A DNA stretch of 32,212 nt, taken from NCBI GenBank assembly GCA_021151625.1, contig JAGKWY010000068.1:1-32212 (forward strand), in the 5' to 3' direction. The notes below the pieces were generated by a model that saw nothing but the letters and a program-made list of their open reading frames with translations, made no database searches and was not told where the DNA came from. Shown one piece after another: positions 1 through 13,400 of the stretch (positions are counted from its first letter, which is position 1; each line of letters starts with the position of its first letter). Source of the DNA: Gammaproteobacteria bacterium (GTDB taxonomy: Bacteria > Pseudomonadota > Gammaproteobacteria > Pseudomonadales > Cellvibrionaceae). Position numbers and translations under genes: made by a program.

Positions 1-28
1 AGTAATCGGCCCGTTGCGTTAAAAAATT

Positions 29-511
29 ATGCTTGTATTAAAACCTGTAAAAACACCCTGTGTAGGTATTTGCTCCACCGGCATTGGCGACAGTGTCTGC
101 CGTGGCTGCAAACGTTTTGCCCATGAAGTTATCGATTGGAATTCCTACACCCACGAACAAAAATTATTGATTGCCCAGCGTCTCGAGCATTTTCTCGCGC
201 AAATCGTGCAGAACATGATTCAGATCAAAGATGAAAAATTGCTGCTCACCCAAATTAAACACCAGCAAATTCAATTCAAGCTGGAGCAAAACCCTTATTG
301 CTGGGTATTTGATTTGCTACGCGCTGGCGCCAGCCAAATTCAGGATTTATCCCTGTACGGTTTGGAATTGCAACCGGGCTGGCAAGGTGCGTCGCTGGGC
401 GTTATCCGTGACAACATCGATAAGGATTTTTTTGCGCTGAGTTGTGCGCACTACGAACGCTATATCTCCCCGTGTTTTGTAACTACCGAAACGCTCGATT
501 ATCACAAATAG
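29..511 (+). CDS. DUF1289-family small cysteine-motif protein
   Basis: The 160-residue product opens with a compact cysteine cluster, C11, C15, C24 and C27 (CVGIC...CRGCKR), the signature of the DUF1289 family, usually described as putative Fe-S or zinc proteins of unknown role. The rest of the protein (about residues 45-160) is a less conserved extension with no recognised domain; many family members are much shorter, so this copy is long. There is no signal peptide, so it is probably cytoplasmic. It ends 16 nt before miaE on the same strand and may be cotranscribed with it. The start codon is the first ATG of the frame, but the window begins only 28 bases upstream and no clear ribosome binding site is visible, so an upstream start cannot be excluded. 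Confidence 0.8.
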   Translation: MLVLKPVKTPCVGICSTGIGDSVCRGCKRFAHEVIDWNSYTHEQKLLIAQRLEHFLAQIVQNMIQIKDEKLLLTQIKHQQIQFKLEQNPYCWVFDLLRAGASQIQDLSLYGLELQPGWQGASLGVIRDNIDKDFFALSCAHYERYISPCFVTTETLDYHK

Positions 512-527
512 TTATTCTTGAATATTT

Positions 528-1133
528 ATGAACGCACTCGCCCGAATCCACGAATTCCTCCACTGTGAAACGCCAGATGCCTGGATTAAAAATGCATTGG
601 ATAATCAAGCGCTGTTACTGCTTGATCACGCCAACTGCGAAAAAAAAGCCGCATCGACAGCGGTCAATTTAATGTTCCGCTACGTGGGTGATTTTGACAT
701 GATGAATAAAATGTCGCGCCTCGCCCGTGAAGAGTTGCGCCACTATGAACAAGTCATGGCGATTATGGAGGCGAGGGGAGTTGCCTACGATCAAATCACC
801 CCCGGCCGTTACGCTGGTGAGTTACGCAAACTGGTTCGCACCTCAGAACCCGGCCGCTACATAGATACACTAATCGTCGGTGCCATCATCGAAGCTCGCT
901 CCTGCGAACGCTTCGCCAAACTCGCCCCGCATCTCGATGAAGAGTTACAAAAATTCTATCTCTCACTGTTAAAGTCTGAAGCGCGTCATTACGAAGATTA
1001 TTTAACCCTCGCCAAGCGCGCCGCCGAGGGCGCCGATATTTCGGTGCGCGTGCAGGAATTTCTCGCGCTGGAAAAAACCTTAATTGAAGGAAGTGATGAA
1101 GAGTTTCGGTTTCATTCAGGTGTGGTTGGTTGA
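528..1133 (+). CDS. miaE: tRNA-(ms2io6A)-hydroxylase MiaE
   Basis: This 201-residue protein matches MiaE, the non-haem diiron monooxygenase that hydroxylates the isopentenyl group of 2-methylthio-N6-isopentenyladenosine at position 37 of tRNAs reading U-starting codons. The ferritin-like diiron ligands can be read directly: E38 (DHANCEKKAA), E69 with H72 (REELRHYEQV), E122 (IIEARSCERF), and E151 with H154 (SEARHYEDY). The length is normal for the family, and it runs intact from an ATG to a TGA. It acts on tRNA in the cytoplasm. It lies 16 nt downstream of the DUF1289 gene; the ribosome binding site is weak. The partner genes miaA and miaB are not in the window. Confidence 0.95.
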   Translation: MNALARIHEFLHCETPDAWIKNALDNQALLLLDHANCEKKAASTAVNLMFRYVGDFDMMNKMSRLAREELRHYEQVMAIMEARGVAYDQITPGRYAGELRKLVRTSEPGRYIDTLIVGAIIEARSCERFAKLAPHLDEELQKFYLSLLKSEARHYEDYLTLAKRAAEGADISVRVQEFLALEKTLIEGSDEEFRFHSGVVG

Positions 1134-1440
1134 TCAGATAGAAACTCTTGTATTGCTTTAATTGTGGCAATTAAGTTGTTATTGATTATGGATTTTTTAG
1201 AAAACCCATAGCTTTTAAGATTCCCAGAAAAATATTTGCCAGTTCAAAAAATGGACGCTTCAAGTTGTCTATGCTAAATTGCGCGCCAGAATAAATCCCT
1301 TGGATAGTAGTATTTTAGGACAGCATTTACCTTCCTCTGGTGAATTGCTGGGATGCGTTCCCTCCGCGTCACCTTCTCCGGAATATACAGGATCCAGGGA
1401 CAATCATTTGTCTCTTTCTTCTCTATGGATGGCATTTCTC
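1134..1440. other. Intergenic region before the giant Rhs gene
   Basis: About 300 bases with no convincing gene. The reading frame of the giant protein stays open back to a TTG at 1279, but the residues encoded before 1441 look like untranslated leader (they would place a hydrophilic stretch ahead of the signal peptide). The region from about 1190 to 1275 is AT-rich and probably holds the promoter. I cannot identify a good -35/-10 pair, and no strong terminator for miaE is visible. Confidence 0.5.
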
Positions 1441-4400
1441 ATGTCTATATCTGCTTTTTCCTTCGGTCGCTTGAGTTCATCACTGCAAGTTATTTGTGTT
1501 GCGTGGCTGTTTTCTTTTTCAGTGTCCGCTCAAGTTACACAAACGCTTGGCTCGTTGGATGTCGATCGCTTGGGTGCAGCCGTTTATACCTTGCCAATAT
1601 CTGCTCCAAATGGAGTGGGTGGAGTAAAACCCAATATTACTGCGCTGTATAACAGTCAGGCCGCAAACGGTTTATTAGGTAAAGGCGGCTCCATTGGGGG
1701 ATTGAGTGTAATCAAGCGTTGCTCGCAAAGTCTGGTTCGCGATGGAGTCAATAAAGCAATCAGCTGGACTGCAGAAGATCGTTTCTGTATCGATACCCAG
1801 CGCTTGATGTTGGTAGCAGGCACACAAGGTGTCGCAGACAGTCAATACAAAACCGAAATTGACAATGGTGTGGTGTACACCGCAAAAGGTGGTACTGCCG
1901 GTAACCCGGATTATTTTGAAGCGCGCGCAGAGGATGGTGCGACATTAATATTTGGTGGTGTAGCTACTGCAAAAGAGCAGGGCGCTGCCACCATGACCTG
2001 GGCGCTGAGCCAGTATAAAGATGCGACAAACAATGCAATTGAATATACCTACGAAGGTACTGCAGCCGATGGTTTGCGTATCAAACGTATTAATTATGCG
2101 TTTGCCGTTCCCAATACCACCACTGATCCTGGTGCGTACATAGAATTTATCTACCGGGATCGCGATGATCCGATTTCAAAATATGTAGCGGGCTATGAAT
2201 TCCGCACCAACAAATTACTCACACAAATTAATTCCTATTCGTTGTTGGGTTTATTGCATCGCAGTTACCAATTTGATCTCGCGACCAGTAGTGGTTTGGC
2301 GGGATATGTAACTCGTTTGCAAAGTGTTAAGGAGTGCACTACACAATCGCAGTGTTTTGATTCCACTCAGTTTGAGTGGGGTAGAACACAAAAGAATGTG
2401 ACTACCAATCAAATTGAAACTAAAAACATCAAAATGGATTTTCTTGGAAGTACTTTTAGTGGGAAGGATTATCAACTAAGTTCAGCGATTTCAAATTGCT
2501 GTACAGTTCAGGCGACTGATTTTAATGGTAATGGTATTGCTGATCTTGCGTGGATTGTATCAAATGGGGCTGGTATTTATAGCTATTCCACAATAAATGA
2601 TATTGCAGCTTCGCCTACTGATACTCTTAGGATGACAACCTCTGTTGCAGAGGCAAAATATGATTACACATCAGAAATGTTGCCGCTCGAGTTTGCAGAT
2701 ATTAATGCAGACGGTATTCAAGAAGTCATTACTCCTTTGCAAGGTAGCAGTGGATATAGTGATACCAATCACCCATGGGGCATTAATTTTATGCACTGGT
2801 ATTGGGGGCGTGCTTATCGGCAATTCGGTATTTATAGCTTGGCTAAGCCAATTGACTTGGATGGAGATGGTTATGAAGAAATATTAGGATATAACCAACG
2901 ATCTATCGATTTTACCCTGCATAAAACGCAAAGGAAAATTAATGAGCCGGTGACATCGTACCTTTATCGATATTTAGATTACTATTCCGCTACGCTGCGA
3001 CTGTCAGATATTCCAACTGCTGACGGTATTTTTGTGGAGTATGCAAAAGATATGGCCGCAGTAGGTGATTTGAATAATGATGGAAAAAAAGATTTATTGA
3101 TTCTTGTGAAGCTTGGTTATCCAACGGCAGATGAACAGATCTATAAAATCAACTGGTACGAACAAAAAAGTGGGGTGCTGGAGTTTAAGGGAACAATATA
3201 TCAAGAATCCAAAAAACCACTGGGAACTCAACCATATAATGGTGGATATAAATTATCTGACTTTGTGGCTCTTACCAGTATCAAAGCGGTCGATATTAAT
3301 GGTGATGGTCTTGATGATGTGGTTTTTCAAAAGAATGGAGTTTGGATGTATGCAATTAACAAAGGAGATGGGTTTTTACCATTTGTAACTATACCCAATA
3401 AGGCTGTAAGTAAACCGGCAATTAGCTCGACGTTTATAGATGTTAATAATGATGGCCAAGCAGATTATATTTATGGGGAATCGACCTATAGTGGTAGCGC
3501 TTACACTAATCCATCTATTTATGTAAGGTATTGGAATACTAAGGCGGCAGTGTTTGATGCTCCTGTTTTAATTCGAACAACTCCTGATTATCCTATTTTG
3601 TTTGCAGATATGAATGGTGATGGATTTGTCGATTTTATTGAAAACAAAAGAGTTGAAAACGATAGAACGAAAGACGCAATCAATGTGTACGGTTTTACCA
3701 ATAATTTGGGTAACGCAACAGTGGGTTTTCAAGGAGTTTTGGATCAAGATACGATTGTTTCCATAAAAACAGGTGTGACAACTAACGCATCGATTGAATA
3801 TCAAACTTTAATAAGGCCGAAAAGTATCGATATCTTTACCTGTGTCGGCAATTTCCCCTGCTTTGATTTTTCAACTAACTCTCATTATAAACCACTTAAA
3901 TATAGCATTAGTCGTATTGTAAATAGTCCCGCGGATGTCCAGGCTTCAGCTCCTAGTGTACTTTCTAATTATTACACAAAAACAAACGAACCCTTTTCAG
4001 GGCTGGACAACCCTCATGCCGGTGCTGCAAAAGTAGCTCAGTATGTAGCTCCGTTCCCTATAGTGACGCGCGTTAAAAATAATCTGGTTGCAACTAACGA
4101 TAAAAAATATTACTACGAAGTTATGCGCACCCAATCCGGTGGTCGTGGGTTGCTTGGTTTTGAAAAAACCTCTGTAGAAGATGTTGCAACAGGTATTCGC
4201 ACTGAAACTTTTTGGAGACAGGATTGGCCGTTTACAGGGTTGCCGATAAGCAAAATTGTATGGAATAAATTCAATAAAGCTATGTCGGAAGTTGAAAACA
4301 CCTTGGCTGTGAATCCAATCGATCAATCCAAAGTCTTTAAAGTAAATGTATCCAATGTTGTAGCAAAACAATATGAGACTGGAATTAACGATACGGTACA

Positions 4401-7400
4401 AGGTGGCTTAGTTAGTGTTAACAATAGTTCATCGTCTTCTCAAAGTTCCAGTTCTGCATCTGCCGTATACGCATCCGAGCCGGCAATATTGGAGTTGTTA
4501 ACACCCGGTGAAAGATCAATTAAATATGTTGCTGCCGGTGTTTCAGTTGGTTTAAAGGCGGTAGCTTTATCGAAAGATGGAACCTCATGGAAAGATAGTA
4601 GTGGGAATGCTCCTGTAGTTAAATTTTATGCGGATGACTACACCTATTTAGGCGAGTCCAGGGCCGATGGTACCCCTTTCAACTGGATGCCTCTTGCTTC
4701 TAAAACCTATTCGATAAAAGCTAAAGTGTTTTTAGATGCTGGGGTAATCTTACAGTCTCGAACTGCCGGTGTGGTGGTGTCAGATGCTATTGGTTATCCA
4801 ACAGTGGAGTTTTTAGACACCATTAGAAATGGTGTGAAATATTTTTCTGGTGATATTGTAAATTTAATTGCTAAAGCTGAAGATAAAGATGGAAGTATTG
4901 TTAATGTTAAGTTTTATGCAAACAATATATTAGTTGGCACAGGTAATTGGAATGGCGGTAACTATCGATTTGATTGGACTCCAACTGCTGCCGGTGTTTA
5001 TAACATCAAGGCTATAGCTACTGATAGCGCTAATAATAAATCTGAATCCAAAACGTTAGAGATTTTCTACGGAGTTAATGGCTCTTCCAGTAGTTCTACG
5101 GCATCAAGTGCAGCGGCGGCATCTTTAACGCTCCCTTTAACCTATCCATTAACGAATTCTGCGCTCGGTGAAAGTCTATATTTGGGTTCCAGTTTAAAAA
5201 ATAGCTCCGGTCAGCAGTTGTATGAACCTGATGGCTCGGTTCCTGTTGCGAGATTTTACGCTAACGGGCTTTATGTTGGTGAAAGCCGAGCTGATGGTTA
5301 TTGGTTCCAATGGAAACCTGCGGCTGCGGGTGTCTATGATGTGGTTGCTGTTTCAATGTTCAATAATGAACAATTTGTTTCGCGAACTGCAACGCTTATT
5401 GTGAAAGGAAGTGCGACGGCGAATATTGAATTAACTGCCCCTAAATACTACGGTGCTCGGTATGAGGCCGGAAGCTATGTCGGTATTTCCGCTAATATAA
5501 ATGACAGTAGTTTCAATATTGCAAAAGTTATTTTTTATGCAAATGATCAGGAAATATCTGCAGATACTACGGCTCCATATTCCTTTGCATGGATGCCTTC
5601 AAACAGCGGTATCTATACGGTTAAAGCTGTCGCTGTTGATGTAAATGGAAACTCATTTACATCGTTGAATAGGGTTATTAGTTACGGCGCTGTGACGAGC
5701 AGTGCCAGCAGCTCATCAACATATTCTATTCCATCATCGAGTCAATCTTCCTCATTATCATCAGTTAGAGATCCGATGAGGTTTGAACTCACATCCCCGC
5801 TGGAAAGAACCTCAGATCAGTATGGTCTGGGTGCGGAAGTGGTTTTGGCGGCTCCCGTTATTGGAGCAGATGGCGGAACCTGGGTAGATGCTGCTGGTAA
5901 TGCTGCGCAAGTGAATTTTTATGCAAATGAACAATTGCTAACAGGCTTGCGCAAAGACCCTCGTGGTTACTTTTCATTTTGGAAGCCCAATGCAACCGGG
6001 TCTTATAGTATTAAAGCAGTTGCGCGTGTAAATGAGAGCAAAACAATTACCACAGGTTATGGCACTGTACGTGTAATTAATGCAAATGCACCCACTGTGT
6101 CACTTGTACATCCTGTTGCTGATCGTTTTTTAAAGCTTGGTGATTCACTCAATCTTGTAGCGACCGCGTCAGATACGGATGGCAATCTTCAATCTGTAGA
6201 CTTTTATTCAAATGGGGAGCGTCTCAATGTTCCTGTTCAGGGGAGTAATCCATTTAATCTGCTTTGGACTCCTTATGTAACGGGGGAGTATTTCATTCGT
6301 GCAGAAGCTATGGATATAACCCGGGTAAAATCTACGACGGGCAGTGTTCGAGTTACAGTAGTGAATCCTGGTGCAAAACCGGCGGTTACCTTAATTAATC
6401 CAAATAGTGCTTCAGTTCCATTTGGTGCTAACCTAACCTTATCTGCGGATGCGATTGATTATGACGGTACAATTGCAAAAGTAGAGTTTTATGCAAATGA
6501 ATTGTTGGTTGGAACCACTACAACAAAACCTTATCAGATTAATTTCAATTTGCCTGCGGCAGGGAGTTATTCGCTAAAAGCAATTGCTTATGACAATTTG
6601 AATAACTCGGCTGTTTCCACAATAAGCCAAATTCAGCACGGCCTGGTGCCTCCGTCGTTGAGCATTATTGATCCGGATGATGATTGTTTTTATGCGATTA
6701 ATTTTAATGCGCCGAAAGATGTTGCCAGTAATTTGGTTTATGAGCTCTATGAACGTGAAGTTGGGGCAGCATGGCCGCTAACCCCCGTTGTTCAGCAATC
6801 CATCTCACAGGGAAATATCCCGTCATTTAAAGAATATTTCCATGATCATACCCCGGGTAACTTTGAATATCGCAGCCGTGTTTGCCCTGTAAACAATTTG
6901 GCAGCGTGTTCACAATATTCAGATGTTTTACCTGTGTTTTTATACGCAAATTGTAAAAGTATTGCATTGCCGACAGTCAGGCTTGTTAATCCTCCTGGAA
7001 GTATAGAGTTAGGTAAGTCTATTGCTATAAATGCTGAGGCACAGATTGCTGGCAATGCTATTTATAAAGTCAGTTTTTTCTATGGCGATAAATTGTTAGG
7101 TGTTGATAACACTGCACCTTATGCAATCACCTGGACACCAACAGAAACTGGCCGTAATTATTTGTACGCTCTTGCGGAGGGCTTCAATGAGGGTACAGGG
7201 GTAAGTGAAATGCGCATTGTGAATGTTATACCTGTAGGTGGGTATAGCTCTTCATTGAGTAGTAAAAGTTCTTCAGCAAGCAGTCAAAGTTCGTCTTTTT
7301 ATAATGTCGGGGGGTCATTAAGTAGTAGTTCATCAAGTAGTTCAGTACCAACTGGTAATGGCTCACCTGGAACAAATCAATTTAATTTCGATACCGAAGC

Positions 7401-10400
7401 CCCCAACGAGTTTAAAACCCTTTCAACAGCCTCAAACCTGCCAGTTTTGGGGCAGGGGGAATTTGTAGCGGCAACGCAGGGTAATTTAAATGTGAGTAAT
7501 GGCGGAGCCAATTATTCAGTTGGAATTGAATTGCCACCGGCTGTGCGCAATTTAAAACCCAATCTGTCTCTCAGTTATGGCAGTCGCGCAGGTAATGGTT
7601 TGATGGGTGTGGGCTGGGGCTTAAGTGGTTTGTCTGCGATAACCCGTTGTCGCGTCAGTTATGTAACCGAGGGCGAAGAGGCGCAAAGACCAAATCCGCG
7701 TTATACAGTGAATGACCGCTTATGTCTGGATGGGCAAAAACTGGTCGTTGCTGCCAATGCAGCGCCTGCAGATGATTCCACCTATTGGACTGCGAATACT
7801 GAATATAAAACTGAGCTGGATAATTTTGCGAAAATTGTTGCCTACGGTTCCAGTGCAAGTGGCGGTCAGGGTTATTTTAAAGTCTGGACTAAAGATGGCC
7901 GCATCCTTACCTACGGAGCTGAAGATTATTCGCAGAACAGTAAAATTTATGCACCTAATCAAGATTCCGGGCCAATCAGCACTTGGGCGTTGGATAAAGT
8001 TGAAGATGCTTACGGCAACAGTTACACCATTACTTATGAGCGCAACACGGTAAATGGTGAATTTTATCCGCAGCAAATTAATCTCGGCTCTACCGGTTTG
8101 GTTGTATTTACTTATCAAAACCGGGCAGGACAAACCCCTTGGGGTTATGACGCTGGCAATAAATACCAGCTCACCAAAGTGTTGGATAAAGTCACCACTT
8201 ATGTGGGCAACACAACAGCTATACCAATCAAACAATACGATATTGATTACAAAATCAGCCCGACTACCAATCGTGAATTAGTAGAAAAAATTTCTGAATG
8301 CGGTTATGAATTTTCCGGTTGGAAATGTGCACGACCATTGACGTTTGATTGGCAGTTGGGAGAGCTTGGTTTTGAAAGTACACCCTACCCAGTCCTTTAT
8401 ACAAATAACCAACCTGTTACTGATGTGGCTTCGTGGGAAGACATAAATGGTGATGGTTATGTAGATGCTGTTGGTAAAAAACGGTTATTGGGTTGGGGAA
8501 CTGCGAATGGAAACTTCATTGCTACCGGTTATGAGGATGCAGAATTTATTCAGATAATACAAACTCAACAAGGAAAGGCTGCAATTAAAGGAGTTAAGCG
8601 TGCACAAGGAGCAATTGATGTTTATTTGAGTCGCATGGAGCTCTCAGGCGCAATGACTTCTACATTAATCACCAGTGAGGTGTTTGGTGATTCCGCGCCT
8701 GTTGTACGTGTAGCGGATCTGAATAATGACGGATTGACAGATTTAATAATCAATAACCAATTCTGGATTCAACAGGAGAATACCTCCTTTGTTCCATCAC
8801 CAATAAATGCAGGAACATATTACATTCATACAGGAAGTGAGCTCAGCTATGTTGATGTCGATGCAGATGGTCTTCTGGATCAGACGATAGTAGCTTTTCA
8901 TGGCTATGTAGAGTCAGTGTCAATCAATGGAGAGATGCGAGGCGTATACAATAATGTTCTCTATTCACATTTAAATACCGGGAATAGTTTTGGTGGTACT
9001 CTCGAAAGTTTTGGGCGGGTTGGTAGTGCACAGCCTACAGTACTCATGTCTGGTGTCGGTGCTGGAGCGAGCGATTATCATTTAAAAAGAGGTAATCTTG
9101 GTGTATGGCGTACATGGATTGATATTAATAGGGATGGCAACCTGGATGTGCTCTACGATGATTTTTTTACTCCTGACTTGAACATAGTAAAAAAATGGGC
9201 CGTCAAATTATCAACGGGTGTGAAACCAACCGAAATGCAGCCATTGGCTGGAACGGGTGTCGCGGTCGTGCCGATGGATCATTTGGGCATTGGGCAATAT
9301 TCATTTGCGATGGATTACAACAAAGACGGCATAGATGATGCTGTCGTCTTTACCAGCGGTACTTCTGGAGTACGTAATTTGCGGGCTTTTTATGGCAGTT
9401 ACGTCAATGGCAATTTAGGGTTTGTTAATAGTGGTGTTGATCCTTTCAATGGTAAGTTTGATTACCTGTTGGCGGAGGTTGCGCTTCCTGCTTCTGATAC
9501 CATCAATCCGTTACGTGGTGATGTTAATAATGATGGGATTGTTGATTTATATGTGAAAGGAAGTGTGTATCTCGCTAAACAACAGCAACCGGATTTAATC
9601 AATAAAATCACCAACGGTTTTGGCTCAACCACTGAACTTGCTTACAGCCCATTAACCGGCGCTGTAAATAATGGCTCGCCCTTGTATACACCGGATTCAG
9701 TTGCTCCGGTATTCCCGTTGCAACCAGTGAATCGTTCCATGCAGGTGGTGAAGAAAGTTTCCACCAGTAATGGGCAGGGTGGGTTCAATCACACTTACTT
9801 TAATTACCTGGGTGGTGTGCAGGATACCTTCCGCGGTTTTAGTGGGTTTAAATCCATTGCTGTCACCAATGCCGCCAGCAATGTTGTCTCTATTACTGAA
9901 TATCGTCAGGACTGGCCACACACCGGGCGCATAAAAAAGCAAACGGCAAAAGATACCAGCGGCAAGTTAATTAGTATTGTTGATAACAATTATGCGCTGC
10001 ATACACAAAATGCACGTTTCCCCTATCTGGATTATTCGCTGCAAAAAAGTTACGGCCTGAGTACAACAAGTGAAGCTTCTCCGCTTAGCGTGAGTAAAAC
10101 AACTAATACGTTCGATAGCTGCGGTAACCTGACTGATCAAACCACAAAAGTAGGTAATGGGTTTAGTGGCGTTGAGGTAACGGGTGAGCTGAGTAGTCAA
10201 CACTCAGTGAGTGTGTACAACTATTACAACACACCCGCGTGTAATGACGACTTTTTAACAACAGTCACTCAAGAGGTGGCTAAAGCAGGAAGTGTCGACC
10301 TTAAACGTGTAGTCACAGAATTCACACCCAATAGTCAAAATGAGGTGTACACGCGCACAGATTTCAAAAACGAAGCGATTCAAAAAATCACTACCTATGA

Positions 10401-13400
10401 GCGTGAAGTAAATGGTGTTGTTAATAAAATTACTGAAGTCGCTAAGGATATTGATGGCTCCAACGCGCCTGCGCGTGTGGCTACATTCAGTAATTTTGCA
10501 TACGGCATGTATCCACAAACCGTAACCAATGCTGAAAACCATACGACATCGCTCACTTACGATTATCGCTTTGGCTCGGTTAAAACCGAATCTTTCATCG
10601 GACTGATCACCACCAATAGCTATGATGCATTCGGTGGTTTGCAACAGCAGCAAACGGCAGATGGCGTAGTAACGGATACTATTACCTTCTATTGCAGCAA
10701 TGCGCCGGTGGCTTGCCCGAGTGGTGCCTATTATGGCGTTACCTCCCGCGTTACTTATAGCAACCAGATTGGCACATTGGGTGAGCCATTAAGCATAAAT
10801 TTTTACGATAATTTGCAACGTGAAGTGCGCAGTGTGGTGTACAGCCTGGGTGGTAAAGTGATTAACCAGGCGAACGAATATTCTGCGAGCGGTTATTTGA
10901 CACGAGTGTCAGAGCCTTATGCCACTACGGGAGTTGTTGCGGATACATCATTGGCAACTGCCTGGACAAACTTTAGTAATTACGATGCCCTTGGCCGTGC
11001 TAATACTATTACTGGTGCCGATGGTGGCAGTAAAACAACAACCTATTCCACGGATGCTTACGGTTTTAACACCAATGAAAGCATTTTGGTGGTAAAACCG
11101 AATGGTGGTTCGGAAACACAAATTACCAATAGCTGGACCAATGCCCTGGGGCAAACCATACGTGTTGAAGATGCAATGCTCAATACGGTTTCCTACAGCT
11201 ATGATGCAGGCGGTAATCTGGAATCAACGCAGGTCAATAACAATCCGGCGACGCAAATAACCTTACGTCACGATCTTGCAGGCAATAAAACCTATATCAA
11301 AGATCCGGATGCCGGAGTTATCGATTTCGAGTTCAACGGTTTTGGCGAATTGCGCAAACAAACCTGGCAAAAGAATGTTGCCGGGGTTGAAAAATACATT
11401 AGCTATGGTTATGACAAATTGGGTCGTCAAACCAGTCGCACTGATAAGCCTGCCAGTGGTAATAATATTTCCTATTCATGGGTATGGGACACCAAACAGC
11501 AAGGGCAATTATCTGCTCGCTCAGGTAACGGTTTTAGTGAGGAATATTTTTACGATGGCTTCTCGCGTCTGTCGCGTCAAATCGTTACCACCAATGGTTT
11601 GAGTGGCGGTGAGTTTACTTACACCTACGACGACTTTAGTCGCCCGGAAACGGTGAAATATCCGAACGGATTTAAAATCCGGCGCGATTACCATGTGGAT
11701 GGTTATCAGGTGCAAACGCGCGATGTCACATCAGCAATTACACCAAAAGTGCTTTGGGCTTTAGGAAGTAACATTGATGCGCGCGGTACGTTCACGAATC
11801 AATTGTGGGGTAATGGTGTTGTTACCCAAACCGGGTTTGATGCGAGCAGTGGTCGCTTGACCAGCATTAAATCCGGTCGGTTAAGCAGCACGAATTCCTT
11901 CGCTAATTTGCAGGGGGATATTCAAAACCTCAGTTACACCTTTGACTCGCTAGGCAACTTGCGTTCGCGCACCACAGCACGCACCAACAGCAACGGCAGT
12001 GCACTGGAAAATATTACGGAAGCCTACGGCTACGACAAGCTCAACCGCTTAACCACATCGACCACCAGTGGTGTATTCGGCAGGACGCAAACCTACCAAT
12101 ACGACACCGGTGGTTTGGGTAATCTGATAAATCGCTCTGATGTATTAACGGGCACCTCGTTTAATAACGATGTGGGTGAACTGAAATACGAACAACTACG
12201 CAATGCGGGTGTGCATGCAGTTACTTCAGCAGCGGGTGTGAATTACAGCTACGACAAATACGGCAACATGACTGCGCGTGGCAGTGAATCGATTATTTAC
12301 GATACCTTCAACAAACCTACACGTATTGCCGGTTCATCCATTACCGATTTCTATTACGGCCCGGATCACGAGCTGTATAAAGAAGTCAGCGGCACCAAAA
12401 CCACCTACAAACTTGCAGGCGGCCTGTATGAAGTCATGGTGGATGGTTCAACCACCACGCAAAAAAGTTATGTAGATGGTGTTATTTTAAATAACAGAAC
12501 ACTCATCAATGGAACACAAAGTGCGAATGACACAGTGTATTTGCACACCGACCATTTAGGTTCGGTGGAAGCGACTAGCAACGCCTTAGGCCAGTTCGTC
12601 AACCGCATGAGTTTCGGTGCTTGGGGTGAACGCCAGCAATCCGATTGGAAACCGGGAAATCCTACTGAAAACTTCCTAACCACCAACGGATTTACCGGTC
12701 ATGATCAAATCGATAGCCATAATCTGATTCATATGGGCGGAAGGGTTTATGACCCTAGCCTTGGTCGTTTCCTGAGTGCGGATATTGTTGTCCAATCGCC
12801 GTATGATTCGCAAAATTACAACCGCTATTCCTATGTGGGGAATAATCCACTGAGTTATACCGACCCGAGTGGTTATAAGCGCTCGAATCTTGATCCATTT
12901 CAGCGGCATATGGCTAATGCGATGCAACAAGCAAATGGGTGTTCTTCTGAAGCCGATGCGTGCGGTGTTCGTAATTCATCAAGGTTAACTGGTGATACGG
13001 CTGTTTGGTATCTACAAGGACTTGCTTACACTAACAGCAGTAATTTGACGGAGTTTTATGGTGGGGCTTTTTATGATCCGAAATATTTTTGTAGCAGTCA
13101 ATTGTGTCAAGAGGGGCTTGCACAGGCGAATGCAGATCTCAGTGATGCGCTAGACAATGCTGAACCGGATAGTAATGATGCATTAAATCAAAACCTGGCC
13201 AATGCTTTAGCGCATTTGGAAGCTAGAGTGGCTTGGGGCAATGACCCAGCAGGGGCAGGGGCTTGGGCGGCGGGTTACGTTAACGATCAGCACAACAAAA
13301 CTTTGGTTACGGCGATGGCAAGTGTTGTGCCAGCTGAAAGGGCAATTGGTGCTGGAGTTGCTGTGGGCGGAAAGGTTGCATCTTGGTTGGGAAAAATTGC

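Noticed and set aside
1279..1440. Extension of the giant protein to an upstream TTG start
   Set aside because: It puts about 54 hydrophilic residues before a clear signal peptide, and no ribosome binding site supports the TTG; ATG 1441 is better.
7720..8235. Long antisense open frame inside the second SpvB domain
   Set aside because: It lies wholly opposite conserved Rhs coding sequence and shows no domain or start signal; a shadow of the real gene.
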